A stretch of DNA of 64,000 nt from Candidatus Ribeiella danica. GTDB taxonomy: Bacteria; Chloroflexota; Chloroflexia; Chloroflexales; Roseiflexaceae. Below the pieces are notes generated by a model. That model was not told the DNA's origin and did no database searches. It saw only the letters and a program-made list of their open reading frames with translations. Location of the stretch: the NCBI GenBank assembly GCA_016717335.1, contig JADKFS010000001.1:558001-622000 (forward strand). Direction: 5' to 3'. A program made the position numbers and the translations under genes. Shown here piece by piece: positions 26,517-35,206 of the stretch; the stretch's first letter is position 1, and the number at the start of each line of letters is the position of its first letter.

Positions 26517-26604
26517 GGGGAGGTGTGGAGGGGCCAAAGGCCCCTCCACACCTCCCCAGGGTGGGGGCTGGGGGCGGGCTTTGCCCGCCCCCAGCCCCCA
26601 CCCT
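26517..26604. repeat. Two adjacent perfect hairpins (family B)
   Basis: Hairpin 1: 26517-26535 / 26539-26557, 19 bp, loop AAA, arm GGGGAGGTGTGGAGGGGCC. The identical arm recurs at 56950 and nearly so at 55981. Hairpin 2: 26558-26579 / 26583-26604, 22 bp, loop TTT, arm of GGGTGGGGGCTGGGGGCGG type. They lie just upstream of the hydrolase start on its 5' side. Confidence 0.88.
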
Positions 26605-26669
26605 GAGCGGTAAGGTTCGCAAGAACCTTGCCTAATAGCCCTCACCCGTTCTGGGAGAGGGGGGATTCT

Positions 26670-26716
26670 TGGCTGGGGCCGGGGTTTCGGCTCCGCCGAA
26701 ACCCCGGCCCCAGCCA
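26670..26716. repeat. Palindromic repeat, family A (22-bp stem)
   Basis: Arms 26670-26691 and 26695-26716 are fully complementary, loop TCC, inner arms GGGTTTCGGC / GCCGAAACCC, outer arm TGGCTGGGGCC. It is flanked by GGGAGAGGGGGG on the left and GGGGCGGGGGCAGGGGGTGGGG on the right. Bases 26717-26860 carry no recognisable gene. Confidence 0.88.
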
Positions 26717-26860
26717 GTGCTCACCCCCGCCCCTGGCAGGGGCGGGGGCAGGGGGTGGGGTGATCTGCCGAGCAAACAACTTCGCATAGCGATGATACCG
26801 CGGCGCCGCGCGCCCAACATAGCGACCCGGCAACCGGCCGTTAACCTGGCGCAACAAGGC

Positions 26861-28078
26861 TCACTCCGCGCGGAAGCGCCAGGCCGCCACGCCGAAGAAC
26901 GCCGCCGCGTAGGCCAGCAGCACCCCCGCCGGCACGAGCGCCGAGCTATCGCCCTGGCCGCGCACGACGATGTTCTGGAAGCCGGTCATCGCCCAGGCGC
27001 TCGGCAGCAGCCGGCCGACCGCGGCGAAGGCCGGGCCGGTGCTCTCGAGCGAGAACCAGGCGCCGCCCAGCCCCGCGAACAAAAACATCGCGATCAGCGC
27101 GAACAGCGTGACCTGCTCCTCGCCGCGCGCCAGCGCGCCGATGCACAGCCCCAGGCTGGCGACCCACAGCGACAGCGCCGCCAGTACGGCGAGCGTGCCC
27201 AACGGCGCGCGCAGGTAGTCGACCCCGAAGAAGAGCTGGCCGACCAGCACCAGCAGCAGGCCCTGCGCGAACACGACCGTGAACATCGCGAGCGTGTGGC
27301 CAGCGATGATCGCCGGGCGGCCCAGCGAGGTCGTCAGCAGCCGCTGCAGCGTGCGGGTCTTGCGCTCCAGCACCAGCAGCATCGCCGAGGTGATCAGGCC
27401 GAAGATCGCGAACTGGACGATCATCCCCGGCGACGACTGCGCGAACGCCTGCGGGGGCGCCTGGCTGGCGTCGCCCGCGCCCGCCCACTCGACCGCCACG
27501 CCGAGCGCGGGCTTGAGCCAGGCCGCGCTGGCCTGCCGCACCGCGGCGTCGAGCGCGGCCAGCCGCTCGCGATCGTCCGCGAAGGGCCTTGCGGCCGAGG
27601 TGGCGTCGACCGCCAGCCGGGCCGCCCGCGCCGCGCCGATCGCCCGCACGAATGCCGTCTGCACCGCCAGGCGCGCCGCCTGGCCGCCGGGCGTGGCCTC
27701 GTCGGCGATCAGCGTCAGCGGAGCCTGCTCGCCCGCCAGCGTCCGCGCGCTCCAGTCGGCCGGGACGATCAGCGCGGCGGCCAGTTCGCCGCTGCGGACG
27801 CGCTCGCCTACAGCCGCGGCGTCGCCGGCCTCGGCCGGCACGAGCCGCAGCGCGCCCGAGGCCTCAAGCAGGCCGCGCAGGCTCTCGGCCACGCTGCCCG
27901 GCGCGCCCGGCGCGACAAAGCCGACCGACAGGCGCGGGTCGTCGTTCGCGCCGGTCCGCCCGAGCGCGAAGCCCATGAACGCCGTGAAGATGATCGGCAT
28001 GACCACCAGGAACAGCGCCGACCGCCGGTCGCGCAGCACCTGGGAGAGGTCCTTCAGTGCAAGGTCGAGCATGCGCAT
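26861..28078 (-). CDS. ABC-2 type transporter permease
   Basis: A 405-residue permease with one membrane helix near the start (ALFLVVMPIIFTAFMGFALG), a large external loop (residues ~45-200) and five or so helices at the end. This is the ABC-2/YhgE-like layout of drug or lipid exporters. A conserved cytosolic loop KTRTLQRLLTTSLGRPAIIAGH lies before the second helix. It is the last gene of a four-gene minus-strand operon with a second permease and an ATPase; the two permeases may form a heterodimer. GAGGAG precedes its ATG. The 336-base gap upstream is filled with tandem repeats, so expression might be uncoupled from the first genes. Confidence 0.87.
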   Translation of the reverse strand: MRMLDLALKDLSQVLRDRRSALFLVVMPIIFTAFMGFALGRTGANDDPRLSVGFVAPGAPGSVAESLRGLLEASGALRLVPAEAGDAAAVGERVRSGELAAALIVPADWSARTLAGEQAPLTLIADEATPGGQAARLAVQTAFVRAIGAARAARLAVDATSAARPFADDRERLAALDAAVRQASAAWLKPALGVAVEWAGAGDASQAPPQAFAQSSPGMIVQFAIFGLITSAMLLVLERKTRTLQRLLTTSLGRPAIIAGHTLAMFTVVFAQGLLLVLVGQLFFGVDYLRAPLGTLAVLAALSLWVASLGLCIGALARGEEQVTLFALIAMFLFAGLGGAWFSLESTGPAFAAVGRLLPSAWAMTGFQNIVVRGQGDSSALVPAGVLLAYAAAFFGVAAWRFRAE

Positions 28079-28094
28079 GGTCGTTCTCCTCGTG

Positions 28095-28380
28095 CCAGTA
28101 GTCAGTAGCCAGTAGCCAGTAGCCAGTAGCCAGTAGCCAGTAGCCAGTAGGCAGTAGGCAGTAGGCAGGGGCGTTCAATTGAACGTCCGGCCCCTCCGAC
28201 CATCTATTGCTGGTTTGGCAGTCCGACCAAGCGCGGCCCTTGGTCGTTGGTCGTTGGTCCTTGGTCGTTGCCCCATCGTCTACCATTGCTGATTTGGTCG
28301 TCACACCAAGCGCGGCCGTCGGCCCTTGGTCTTTGGTCCTTGGTCGTTGGTCCTTGGTCGTTGACCCATCGTCCATCAAC
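28095..28380. repeat. Simple-sequence and direct repeats between two permease genes
   Basis: 28095-28168 is a tandem array of 7-base CAGTAGC/CAGTAGG units (about ten). 28203-28280 and 28281-28375 are two direct repeats of about 80-95 bases, each starting near TTGCTG.TTTGG and ending in runs of TTGGTCGTTGGTCC and CCCATCG. A small palindrome CGTTCAATTGAACG lies at about 28172. No gene is seen; in-frame translations are Gln/Arg/Thr low complexity. Confidence 0.85.
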
Positions 28381-28414
28381 CGGGCAGAAACGACCGCCGC
28401 GCCGCGCGAGCGCC

Positions 28415-29701
28415 CTACGACCCGCCGCTGTGGGCGAAGCGCCGCCGGAACAGGATGGCCCCGACGGCGAAGCAGGCCGCGCCGATCGCCAGCTCGACCA
28501 GCACGACCGGCAGCACCGCCGCCGCATCGCCGCCGTCGAGCACCAGCCGCCAGCTGCGCATCGCCCAGCCCTGCGGCACCAGCAGCGTGGCGCTCTGGAA
28601 GCCGGCCGGCATCGACATGCTGGCCGTAAACAGCCCGCCGAGCATCCCGGTCGCGCTGAGCACCCCGCCGAGGATCGGGCCGCTCTGGCGCATCGACTTG
28701 AGCAGCGAGACGACCAGCAGCCCGAAGCCGGCGGACGAGACGACCAGCCCGATTGCGGCCAGGGCGACGACGGCCGGCCGGCCCCACACGATCCCGAAGG
28801 CCAGCGCCGAGGCGACCAGCAGCACCAGCGCCTGCACCGCCACGGTGACGAACACGCTCACGAACTTGCCGCCCAGGATCGCCGAGCGCGCCGTCGGCGT
28901 GGTGAACAGCCGCGCCAGCGTGCCCTCCTCGCCCTCGCGCAGGATCGACTGGGCCGCGTTCGCGCCGGTGAAGAAGGCGAAGAAGATCAGCATGCCGGCC
29001 ATAATGCTGGCCATCATGCGCGCCACCTGGTCGGCCGGCGCGGGCGCGCTGGATGCCAGCGGCGGACGGGTGACGAGCAGCGGCGTCGCGCTGTGGTGCA
29101 GGTTCTGCTGCACGTCGGCGAACCAGGCGGCGTACTGCTGCGCCAGCGCGGCCCGCGCCGCCGGGTCGAGCGCGACGCCGCGCGCGTCGGCCTGCTCCTG
29201 CACGACCGCCAGCGCGATCCGGCTGCCCGAAATCCCGTCGCTGAACGTCGCCAGCAGGTCCTGCACGATCCGCGGCCCGATCGTCAGCGTGGGGTCCTGC
29301 ACCAGCGTGAGCGTGGCGCTGGCCTGCGGGCCGGCCAGGGCGCGCGAGAAGTCGGGCGGGATCAGCAGCGCCACGCCGGCCGCGCGCCGCTCGACTGCCG
29401 CGCGCGCCGCGGCCTCGTCGTCGATCACGTCGATCCGCAGCCACGCCGGCATGCGCTCGTCGCGCAGGTAGTCCACCAGCATCCGGCCAAGCGCGATCTC
29501 GCCATCGGCCGGCCGATCGTGGTTGACCACCGCCACGCGCAGATCCGGCAGGTTGAAGCGGCCGGTGCCGGCGCTCATCCCGCCGAAGCCAAAGTAGATC
29601 AGCCCGGTGATCAGCAGCGGCGCGACGACCATCATGCCGATCGCGAACATGCTGCGCGCCGAGCGGACCAGGTCCTTGAGGGCAATGTCGAGCATTTTCA
29701 T
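28415..29701 (-). CDS. ABC-2 type transporter permease
   Basis: A 428-residue permease of the same type as its downstream neighbour. A first helix (MFAIGMMVVAPLLITGLIYF), a large external domain of about 180 residues, then MASIMAGMLIFFAFFTGANA and further helices. The coupling segment is REGEEGTLARLFTTPTARSAILGGK, as in ABC-2 drug exporters. Transcribed after the ATPase gene with a 18-base gap. Likely substrate classes are hydrophobic compounds or lipids, but nothing in the sequence fixes this. Confidence 0.87.
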   Translation of the reverse strand: MKMLDIALKDLVRSARSMFAIGMMVVAPLLITGLIYFGFGGMSAGTGRFNLPDLRVAVVNHDRPADGEIALGRMLVDYLRDERMPAWLRIDVIDDEAAARAAVERRAAGVALLIPPDFSRALAGPQASATLTLVQDPTLTIGPRIVQDLLATFSDGISGSRIALAVVQEQADARGVALDPAARAALAQQYAAWFADVQQNLHHSATPLLVTRPPLASSAPAPADQVARMMASIMAGMLIFFAFFTGANAAQSILREGEEGTLARLFTTPTARSAILGGKFVSVFVTVAVQALVLLVASALAFGIVWGRPAVVALAAIGLVVSSAGFGLLVVSLLKSMRQSGPILGGVLSATGMLGGLFTASMSMPAGFQSATLLVPQGWAMRSWRLVLDGGDAAAVLPVVLVELAIGAACFAVGAILFRRRFAHSGGS

Positions 29702-29719
29702 AAGATCGCTCCAGTCGTA

Positions 29720-30670
29720 TCACGCATCGCGCAGGGCCTTTCCGGTCAGGTGCAGAAAGACCGCCTCGAGGTTCGGCTCGCGGATCTCGACCGACGTGAT
29801 CCGTGCGCCCTGGCGGGCGGCCGCGTCGAACAGGCGCGGCAGCGCCAGGTTGCTATCCTCGGCCAGCACCGTCACGACGCCGTCCTGCGCGACCACGTGC
29901 GTCACGCCGTCGACCTGGCGCCACTCGTCCAGCACGGTCTCAGGCGGGACGCTGAGCGTCAGGTCGATGCGGGCCTGCTCGCCGACCAGCCGGATCAGCT
30001 CGGCGTGCGTGCCGTAGGCGATCACGCGCCCGCCGTCGACGATCGCGATGTGGTGCGACAGCTCGGCCGCCTCCTCCATGTAGTGCGTGGTGTAGAGCAC
30101 GGTCGTGCCCTGGCGGTTGAGCTGCTTGACGTTGTCGAGGATGTGGCGGCGGCTCTGCGGGTCGATCCCGACGGTCGGCTCGTCCATGATCACCACGCGC
30201 GGCTGGTGCAGCAGCGCCACGCCGATGTTGACCCGCCGCTTCATCCCGCCCGAGAAGGTGCCGACGCGGTGGTGCTGCCGGTCGGCCAGGCCGATGATCT
30301 CCAGCACCTCGTCGACGCGCCGGCGCAGCGCGGCGCCGCGCAGGTTGTACATCTTGCCCCAGAACAGCAGGTTCTCGCGGGCGGCCAGGTCGGGGTAGAG
30401 CGCGATATCCTGCGGGACGACGCCCAGCTCGGCCCGCGCGGCGGTCGGCTCGCTGCGGATTGAGTGGCCCATGATCAGCGCGTCGCCGCCGCTCGGCGCC
30501 AGCAGGCCCGACAGCATCGCGATTGTGGTGCTCTTGCCCGCGCCGTTCGGGCCGAGCAGGCTGAGCACCTCGCCCGCGCCGGCCTGAAACGCCACATCCC
30601 GCACGGCCTGCAGGTCGCCGAAGCGCTTCTGCAGGTGTCGCGCGTCGATTGCGATAGCCTCACTCATCAT
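29720..30670 (-). CDS. ABC transporter ATP-binding protein (drug-export type)
   Basis: A 316-residue ATPase. Walker A is GPNGAGKSTT, the Q-loop region GVVPQDIALYPDL, signature FSGGMKRRV, Walker B VVIMDEPTVGID, and H-loop YTTHYMEEAAEL. The C-terminal ~90 residues form the extra domain seen in DrrA/CcmA-like ATPases. It powers the two permeases encoded downstream on the same strand. GAGGAGG lies a few bases before the tandem ATG ATG start. It follows the small upstream gene by 10 bases. Confidence 0.93.
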   Translation of the reverse strand: MMSEAIAIDARHLQKRFGDLQAVRDVAFQAGAGEVLSLLGPNGAGKSTTIAMLSGLLAPSGGDALIMGHSIRSEPTAARAELGVVPQDIALYPDLAARENLLFWGKMYNLRGAALRRRVDEVLEIIGLADRQHHRVGTFSGGMKRRVNIGVALLHQPRVVIMDEPTVGIDPQSRRHILDNVKQLNRQGTTVLYTTHYMEEAAELSHHIAIVDGGRVIAYGTHAELIRLVGEQARIDLTLSVPPETVLDEWRQVDGVTHVVAQDGVVTVLAEDSNLALPRLFDAAARQGARITSVEIREPNLEAVFLHLTGKALRDA

Positions 30671-30680
30671 AGCCTCCTCG

Positions 30681-30941
30681 TCAGCGTTCTTCGACTTCCA
30701 GGCACTCGACCAGCAGCAGCGGCACGGTCAGGTCGCGGATGCGCGCCAGCACGCCGAACAGCGCCGCCTGGTCGGGCAGCCGGCCGGTCAACGTCGTGAT
30801 CGCCGGCGCGCCCTCGGGACTCTCGGCGGCCACCCGCATGCCCGCGAGACTGTCCGACCAGCTCTCGTCCAGCCGGCCCTGCACCACGATCCGGTAGGTG
30901 GCGGGCTGGTCCATATGAAGCGGTTGCCAGCTCGTATGCAT
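30681..30941 (-). CDS. Small conserved-looking protein, first gene of the ABC operon
   Basis: An 86-residue soluble protein. The centre alternates hydrophobic strands and turns: YRIVVQGRLDESWSDSLAG, ITTLTGRLPDQAALFGVLAR, LTVPLLLVECLEVEE. The pattern 'short strand, TGRLPDQAAL helix, strand' looks like a small alpha/beta protein of the kind often encoded beside LuxR-type regulators and ABC exporters in Chloroflexota (from memory, not checked). GGAGG lies 5 bases before ATG 30941, so this start is well supported although the frame is open further. Function unknown. Confidence 0.75.
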   Translation of the reverse strand: MHTSWQPLHMDQPATYRIVVQGRLDESWSDSLAGMRVAAESPEGAPAITTLTGRLPDQAALFGVLARIRDLTVPLLLVECLEVEER

Positions 30942-31221
30942 TGCTTCCTCCGTTTTCCTCTGGCACGACCACACTCTAGCAGCGTGACGGTATGAGTTTG
31001 CTCGCCCGAAAGGACGATCGCGCGCGCCGGCGAGGAGGATCTGTGGCGGCGGAGATCGGTGGTTCGAGGAGGATGTTGCTGGGTCGAGGAGGAGGATGCA
31101 ACGTTCGAATACACGATCATCCCAAGCACGAAGGCGTGAGATGCTCATGCAGAGCCGCAAAGCGCACATATCGCGGCTTTGCGTGCGATTCCTGGGGGGA
31201 ATTATTGCGCGTCCGAAGAGG
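30942..31221. other. Intergenic region upstream of the ABC operon
   Basis: 280 bases with no supported gene. It has purine-rich runs with repeated GAGGAGGATG-like motifs (31037-31096). It must hold the promoter of the ABC operon (minus strand), but no clear -35/-10 pair was found. Confidence 0.5.
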
Positions 31222-34029
31222 CTACTCCCGCGGCAGCAGGCCGAGCACGCGCGCCTCGGCCACCGCCTGGGTGCGGCTGGCGACGCCCAGCTTGCCGAAG
31301 ATGTTCGCCGCGTGGGTCTTGACGGTCGTCAGCGAGATGATCAGCCGGACGGCGATCTGCTGGTTCGAGAGCCCGGCCGCGATCAGCGCCAGCACCTCGC
31401 GCTCGCGCTGGCTCAGCGGCTCGACCAACGGCTGAGCGGCGAGCGGTGAAAGGTGCGGCGCCGCTGCGGAGCCGATCTCGAATGCGCGCAGCAGCTGATC
31501 GAGATAGCTCTTCGTCGAACCGACTTCGTCCTTCAAGCTTCGCAGCAGCGCGGCCATCGGCGCGCCCTCGTCGACGAAGATCCGGGCATAGCCCTCCGGC
31601 TCGGCCATGCGCAGCGCGCGCGCCAGGGCCTCGCGCGCTGCGGCGGGCTCGCCCATGGCCGCGTGGGCGCGCGCCTGCAGCGCGAGCAGCTCGATCGCGC
31701 GCCCGCGCCGCTCGCCGGCCTCGGCGGCCATCAGCAGCCGTCCGAGCAGCCGCCCGGCATCTTCGTGCCGGCCGAGCGCGAGCAGCACCCTCGCCAGAAT
31801 GATCGACTCGCCCTCGCGCATATACGTTATGTCATCTTCAGCGCGAATACCGCAGGCGCGCGCCCACGCCGCGGCCTCTTCGAGCCGGCCGCACTCGGCG
31901 CAGATACGCGCTCGCAGCGCCAGCGCAGCCGGCAGCGCGGCCGGCTGGCGGCGCTGCTCCAGCAGATCGGCCAGCTCGTCCATCGCCGCGAGGGCGGCCG
32001 GCCAGTCGCCGCGGGCCGCATGCAGCCGCGCCAGGCCGTACACGCCGATCAGCATACCCTCCCAGCTGGCCCACACGCGCGCCAGCTCGACCGCCCGCTC
32101 CAGCGACACGCGCGCCCGGTCGAGGTCGTTCCACTCATACTGGATCGAGCCGAGCGAGGCCAGCGCCATCCCGGCGAACGGCGACGGGCGCTCGTTCATA
32201 TCCTCCAGCCGCAGCAGCTCCTGCCGGCACGTGGCCGCCGCCTCGCGCAGCCGACCCTGCGCCGCCTGCATCTGCGCCAGGTGGCTCATCGCGAGCGCGT
32301 AGATGTGGATGTTGGATTGCTCCTGCGCCAGGCGCACCGTCTCGACGAAGGTCCGGCCGGCCGCGCCGATATCGCCGCTCAGCTCCTGGCCGAGCGCGAG
32401 GTTGAAGCTGACCACCGGCAGCAGCTGCGCGGCCGAGTTGAACAGGCCCACGAGCGAATCGCCCGCGAGCGCGCTCAGCTGGGCCATCGCGCGCTCGGCC
32501 AGCCTGCGTATCAGCGGCAGATCGAACCGGTTGAAGGCCAGCGAGGTGCGCACCACCAGCACCTCGGTCAGCGGGCCGCGGAGCGCACGCGGCAGATCGG
32601 GCGCGTCGAGGGCGTCGATCGAGGCGCCGAGCGCGCGCTCGATCGCCTGCATGCACGCTTCCGCCGCGTCGAGCTGCCCGGTCGCGAGCGCCGCCCAGCC
32701 GCCGATCATCGCGAGATCGGGCCGCGCCGCGCGAAGCTCGTCGGGCAGCGCGCGCAGCCACTCCAGCAGCACGTACAGCTCGCTGCGCTCGAAGCACGCC
32801 GGCGCGTGGCCGGCGATCAGCGCGACGGCGCGCGGGTAGTCCGCCGCCGCCAGCGCGTGGCCGATCGCCTCGTTCGGGTAGCCAGCCGCCGCGAACCAGG
32901 CGCTGGCGCGCAGGTGGATCGCCGCGACGCGCGCAGTGCCGGCCGACTGCAGCAGCCGCTTGCGCAGCAGATCGGCGAACAGGGCGTGGTAGCGATACCA
33001 CTCGCGCCGATCGTCGAGCGGCACGACGAATAGATTCGCGCGCTCCAGATTCTCAAGGGCCAAGGACGAAGGAGCAAAGACCAAGGAAGCTTTACTTTCG
33101 TCTTTCGTCTTTCGTCCTTCGTCTAAAACCGCGTCGCACAGCGGGCCGCTCAGCCGCTCCAGCGGCGACGTCTCCAGCAGAAAGCGCTGCAGCTCGGGCG
33201 GCTGGCGCTGCAGCACCTCCTCGACCAGGTAGTCCGAGACGTAGCGGTCGTCGCCGGCGAACGAGCGCACGAACGCGGCCGTATCGGCGCGGCCCTGCAG
33301 CGAGAGCGCGGCCATGTGCAGGCCGACGATCCAGCCCTCGGTGCGCCGCTCCAGCGCGGCGACGTCGGCCGGCGACAGCGGCAGGCGCATCGTCGTGGTG
33401 AGGAAGTCGGCCGCCTCCTCAGGCGTGAAGCGCAGCTCGGCCGCGCGGACCTCGGTCAGCTGCATGCGGGCGCGGCGGCGCGCCAGCGCCAGCGGCGGGT
33501 CCTCGCGCGTGGTGATCAGCAGGTGCAGCTGCGGCGGCCGGTGGTCGAGCAGGAAGCTCAGGCTCTCGTGGATCGCGCCGGACTGGATGGCGTGGTAGTC
33601 GTCCAGCGCCAGGACGAGCGGCTCGCCGGCGGCGAGGTCGTTCGCCAGCGCGGCGGCGACTGCGTCGAGCGCGGGCGGCGCCGCCGACTCGAGCATCGCC
33701 AGGGCGGTCTGGCCGCAGGCCGGCGCGCGGCTCTGCAGCGCGGCGATCAGGTAGCGCCAGAAGCGGATCGGGTCGTTGTCGTGCTGGTCGAGCGAGAGCC
33801 AGGCGCTATGGAACGGCTGCGGTGCGCCGTCCTGCGCCGCCTCCGGCACGCCGTCGCGCGCCAGCCACGCCGCCGCCAGAGTGGTCTTGCCGAAGCCGGC
33901 CGGAGCGGCCAGCAGCGTCAGGCCGTGCCCGCGGCGCCAGCCATCCTCGATCCGGCGCAGCAGCCGCGGCCGCGCGATCAGGCTGGAGTGCAGCGGTGGC
34001 ACGAACAGCTTGGTTCTCAGCAGCGCCAT
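31222..34029 (-). CDS. MalT-like LuxR-family ATP-dependent transcription regulator
   Basis: A 935-residue regulator of the MalT/LAL type. The N-terminus LLRTKLFVPPLHSSLIARPRL precedes a P-loop ATPase (APAGFGKTTLAAAWL; LVLALDDYHAI as Walker B). About 450 residues of helical repeats follow, then the LuxR helix-turn-helix at the C-terminus (LSQREREVLALIAAGLSNQQ). Such proteins bind an inducer through the repeats and activate promoters with ATP. Odd point: residues ~305-330 (GRKTKDESKASLVFAPSS) are encoded by a simple repeat of TCGTCTTTCGTC type that looks inserted in frame. ATG 34029 starts the conserved sequence. The ABC operon next to it is a possible target. Confidence 0.88.
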   Translation of the reverse strand: MALLRTKLFVPPLHSSLIARPRLLRRIEDGWRRGHGLTLLAAPAGFGKTTLAAAWLARDGVPEAAQDGAPQPFHSAWLSLDQHDNDPIRFWRYLIAALQSRAPACGQTALAMLESAAPPALDAVAAALANDLAAGEPLVLALDDYHAIQSGAIHESLSFLLDHRPPQLHLLITTREDPPLALARRRARMQLTEVRAAELRFTPEEAADFLTTTMRLPLSPADVAALERRTEGWIVGLHMAALSLQGRADTAAFVRSFAGDDRYVSDYLVEEVLQRQPPELQRFLLETSPLERLSGPLCDAVLDEGRKTKDESKASLVFAPSSLALENLERANLFVVPLDDRREWYRYHALFADLLRKRLLQSAGTARVAAIHLRASAWFAAAGYPNEAIGHALAAADYPRAVALIAGHAPACFERSELYVLLEWLRALPDELRAARPDLAMIGGWAALATGQLDAAEACMQAIERALGASIDALDAPDLPRALRGPLTEVLVVRTSLAFNRFDLPLIRRLAERAMAQLSALAGDSLVGLFNSAAQLLPVVSFNLALGQELSGDIGAAGRTFVETVRLAQEQSNIHIYALAMSHLAQMQAAQGRLREAAATCRQELLRLEDMNERPSPFAGMALASLGSIQYEWNDLDRARVSLERAVELARVWASWEGMLIGVYGLARLHAARGDWPAALAAMDELADLLEQRRQPAALPAALALRARICAECGRLEEAAAWARACGIRAEDDITYMREGESIILARVLLALGRHEDAGRLLGRLLMAAEAGERRGRAIELLALQARAHAAMGEPAAAREALARALRMAEPEGYARIFVDEGAPMAALLRSLKDEVGSTKSYLDQLLRAFEIGSAAAPHLSPLAAQPLVEPLSQREREVLALIAAGLSNQQIAVRLIISLTTVKTHAANIFGKLGVASRTQAVAEARVLGLLPRE

Positions 34030-34246
34030 ACTCGTTCCAGGGCGCGCACCTCGCGCAGGGGGTAGCAGGGATCGCCGGACACGGCTAGTATATGCGGCCG
34101 CGCCGGCAGGCTGAGTGCCGAAACCGCACCGCACAGTAAACGAAGCTCAACCGGCGCGTGGTATACTGCGTCGCCATGCGATTGCCGTGATACGCCAGAT
34201 GACCCCACCCCCTACCCCGCCCCTGGCAGGGGCAGGGAAACAGGAT

Positions 34247-34287
34247 GGCGGTGTGGCGTGGCCGCTTTGCGGCCACGCCACACCGCC
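34247..34287. repeat. Palindromic repeat with a different core (19-bp stem)
   Basis: Arms 34247-34265 and 34269-34287 pair perfectly, loop TTT, arm GGCGGTGTGGCGTGGCCGC. The flanks are the same as in family A (CCTGGCAGGGGCAGGG on the left, CCCCCTCTCCCGTGGCGGCGG on the right), so the hairpin sits in the same frame of sequence but with a different core. Between 34030 and 34369 there is also TGGTATACT (extended -10-like, 34159-34167), which may serve the next gene. Confidence 0.8.
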
Positions 34288-34369
34288 TCACAAGACCCCC
34301 CTCTCCCGTGGCGGCGGGAGCGGGGGCAGGGGGGTGAGGGCCAGGAGCAGCCATTGAGCGAAGCGACCC

Positions 34370-35023
34370 ATGATGCGAACCTTTCTCCGCATGAAGAACC
34401 GGCAGGCGCGCCGGCTGCCGGCCGAGTTCCGCGACCAGGACCTGCGCTACCCCGAGGAGCTGGTCGCCACCTTCGTCGAAAAGTTCACCCGGCCGGGCGG
34501 CGTCGTACTCGACCCGTTCGCCGGCTACGGCACCACGCTGATCGTCGCCGAGGCGATGGGCCGCGTGCCCTACGGGCTCGAGCACGACCCGCGGCGGGTG
34601 CGCTACGCGCGCGCGCAGCTGCAGCGGCCCGACGCGATCGTCCAGGGCGACGCGCGCCGGCTGCTGGACTACTCGCTCCCGCCGTTCGACCTGGCGATCA
34701 GCTCGCCGCCGTTCATGGAGCGCGGCGACACCGAGAGCCCGCTGGCCGGCGGCGACCCGGCCGACGCGAGCTACGCGGCCTACCTGCGCGGGCTGCGGCA
34801 GGTCTACGCGCAGGTGCGCCAGCTCATGCGGCCGGGCGCGCGCGTCGTGCTCGAGGTCTCCAACCTCAAAGGCCCCCAGGGTGTGACCACGCTGGCCTGG
34901 GACGTGGCCGGCGCGCTCGGCCAAGTGCTGCACTTCGAGGGCGAGGTCGTGATCGGCTGGGACAGCTACGCCTACGGCTACGACCACAGCTACTGCCTGG
35001 TCTTCGGCGCGCCGGAGGCGTGA
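34370..35023 (+). CDS. DNA- or RNA-methyltransferase-like protein (SPPF type)
   Basis: A 217-residue SAM-dependent methyltransferase with motif I VLDPFAGYGTTLIVAEAMGR, an acidic motif II (GLEHDPRR), and motif IV AISSPPFM, the NPPY-like catalytic motif of amino-methyltransferases. Motif order is I then IV and there is no target-recognition domain, so it could modify DNA, RNA or another amino group. No restriction partner lies beside it, so it may be an orphan. The start follows a palindromic repeat with a weak ribosome-binding site; ATG 34370 or 34373 are both possible. Confidence 0.75.
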   Translation: MMRTFLRMKNRQARRLPAEFRDQDLRYPEELVATFVEKFTRPGGVVLDPFAGYGTTLIVAEAMGRVPYGLEHDPRRVRYARAQLQRPDAIVQGDARRLLDYSLPPFDLAISSPPFMERGDTESPLAGGDPADASYAAYLRGLRQVYAQVRQLMRPGARVVLEVSNLKGPQGVTTLAWDVAGALGQVLHFEGEVVIGWDSYAYGYDHSYCLVFGAPEA

Positions 35024-35040
35024 GGCGCGTTCGCGAGGGG

Positions 35041-35113
35041 GTGTCGGGGGCGGCTTTACCGCCCCCCGACAAGATCCTTGTTGCCGTGCCCGCGGCGACA
35101 CCGCGGGCGCGGC
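35041..35113. terminator. Two GC-rich hairpins after the methyltransferase gene
   Basis: Hairpin 1 (35042-35070): TGTCGGGGGCGG pairs with CCGCCCCCCGACA, one extra C. Hairpin 2 (35083-35113): GCCGTGCCCGCGG pairs with CCGCGGGCGCGGC, loop CGACA. They lie between the plus-strand methyltransferase stop and the end of the minus-strand small membrane protein, so they may terminate both. No T-run is present. Confidence 0.5.
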
Positions 35114-35206
35114 AGCCAGAAACGACATGTAGAGCGAAGAGTGAGCGGAGTAGCAGGAGAGAGGAGTGGAGGAGGTAGAAGCTACTCCGCAGTGGATGAG
35201 GGTGAT

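Noticed and set aside
26669..28108. Plus-strand frames opposite the ABC permease
   Set aside because: Arg/Gln/Ala-rich shadow without motifs; the minus-strand frame has membrane helices and a ribosome-binding site.
28095..28168. CRISPR array
   Set aside because: Units are 7 bases with no unique spacers; it is a simple tandem repeat.
30992..31221. tRNA-like GGTTCGA sequences upstream of the ABC operon
   Set aside because: No cloverleaf can be drawn; purine-rich repeats without an acceptor stem or anticodon arm.
34258..35178. Alternative plus-strand frame overlapping the SPPF methyltransferase
   Set aside because: Arg/Ala/Gly-rich shadow; the methyltransferase frame carries motifs I and IV.
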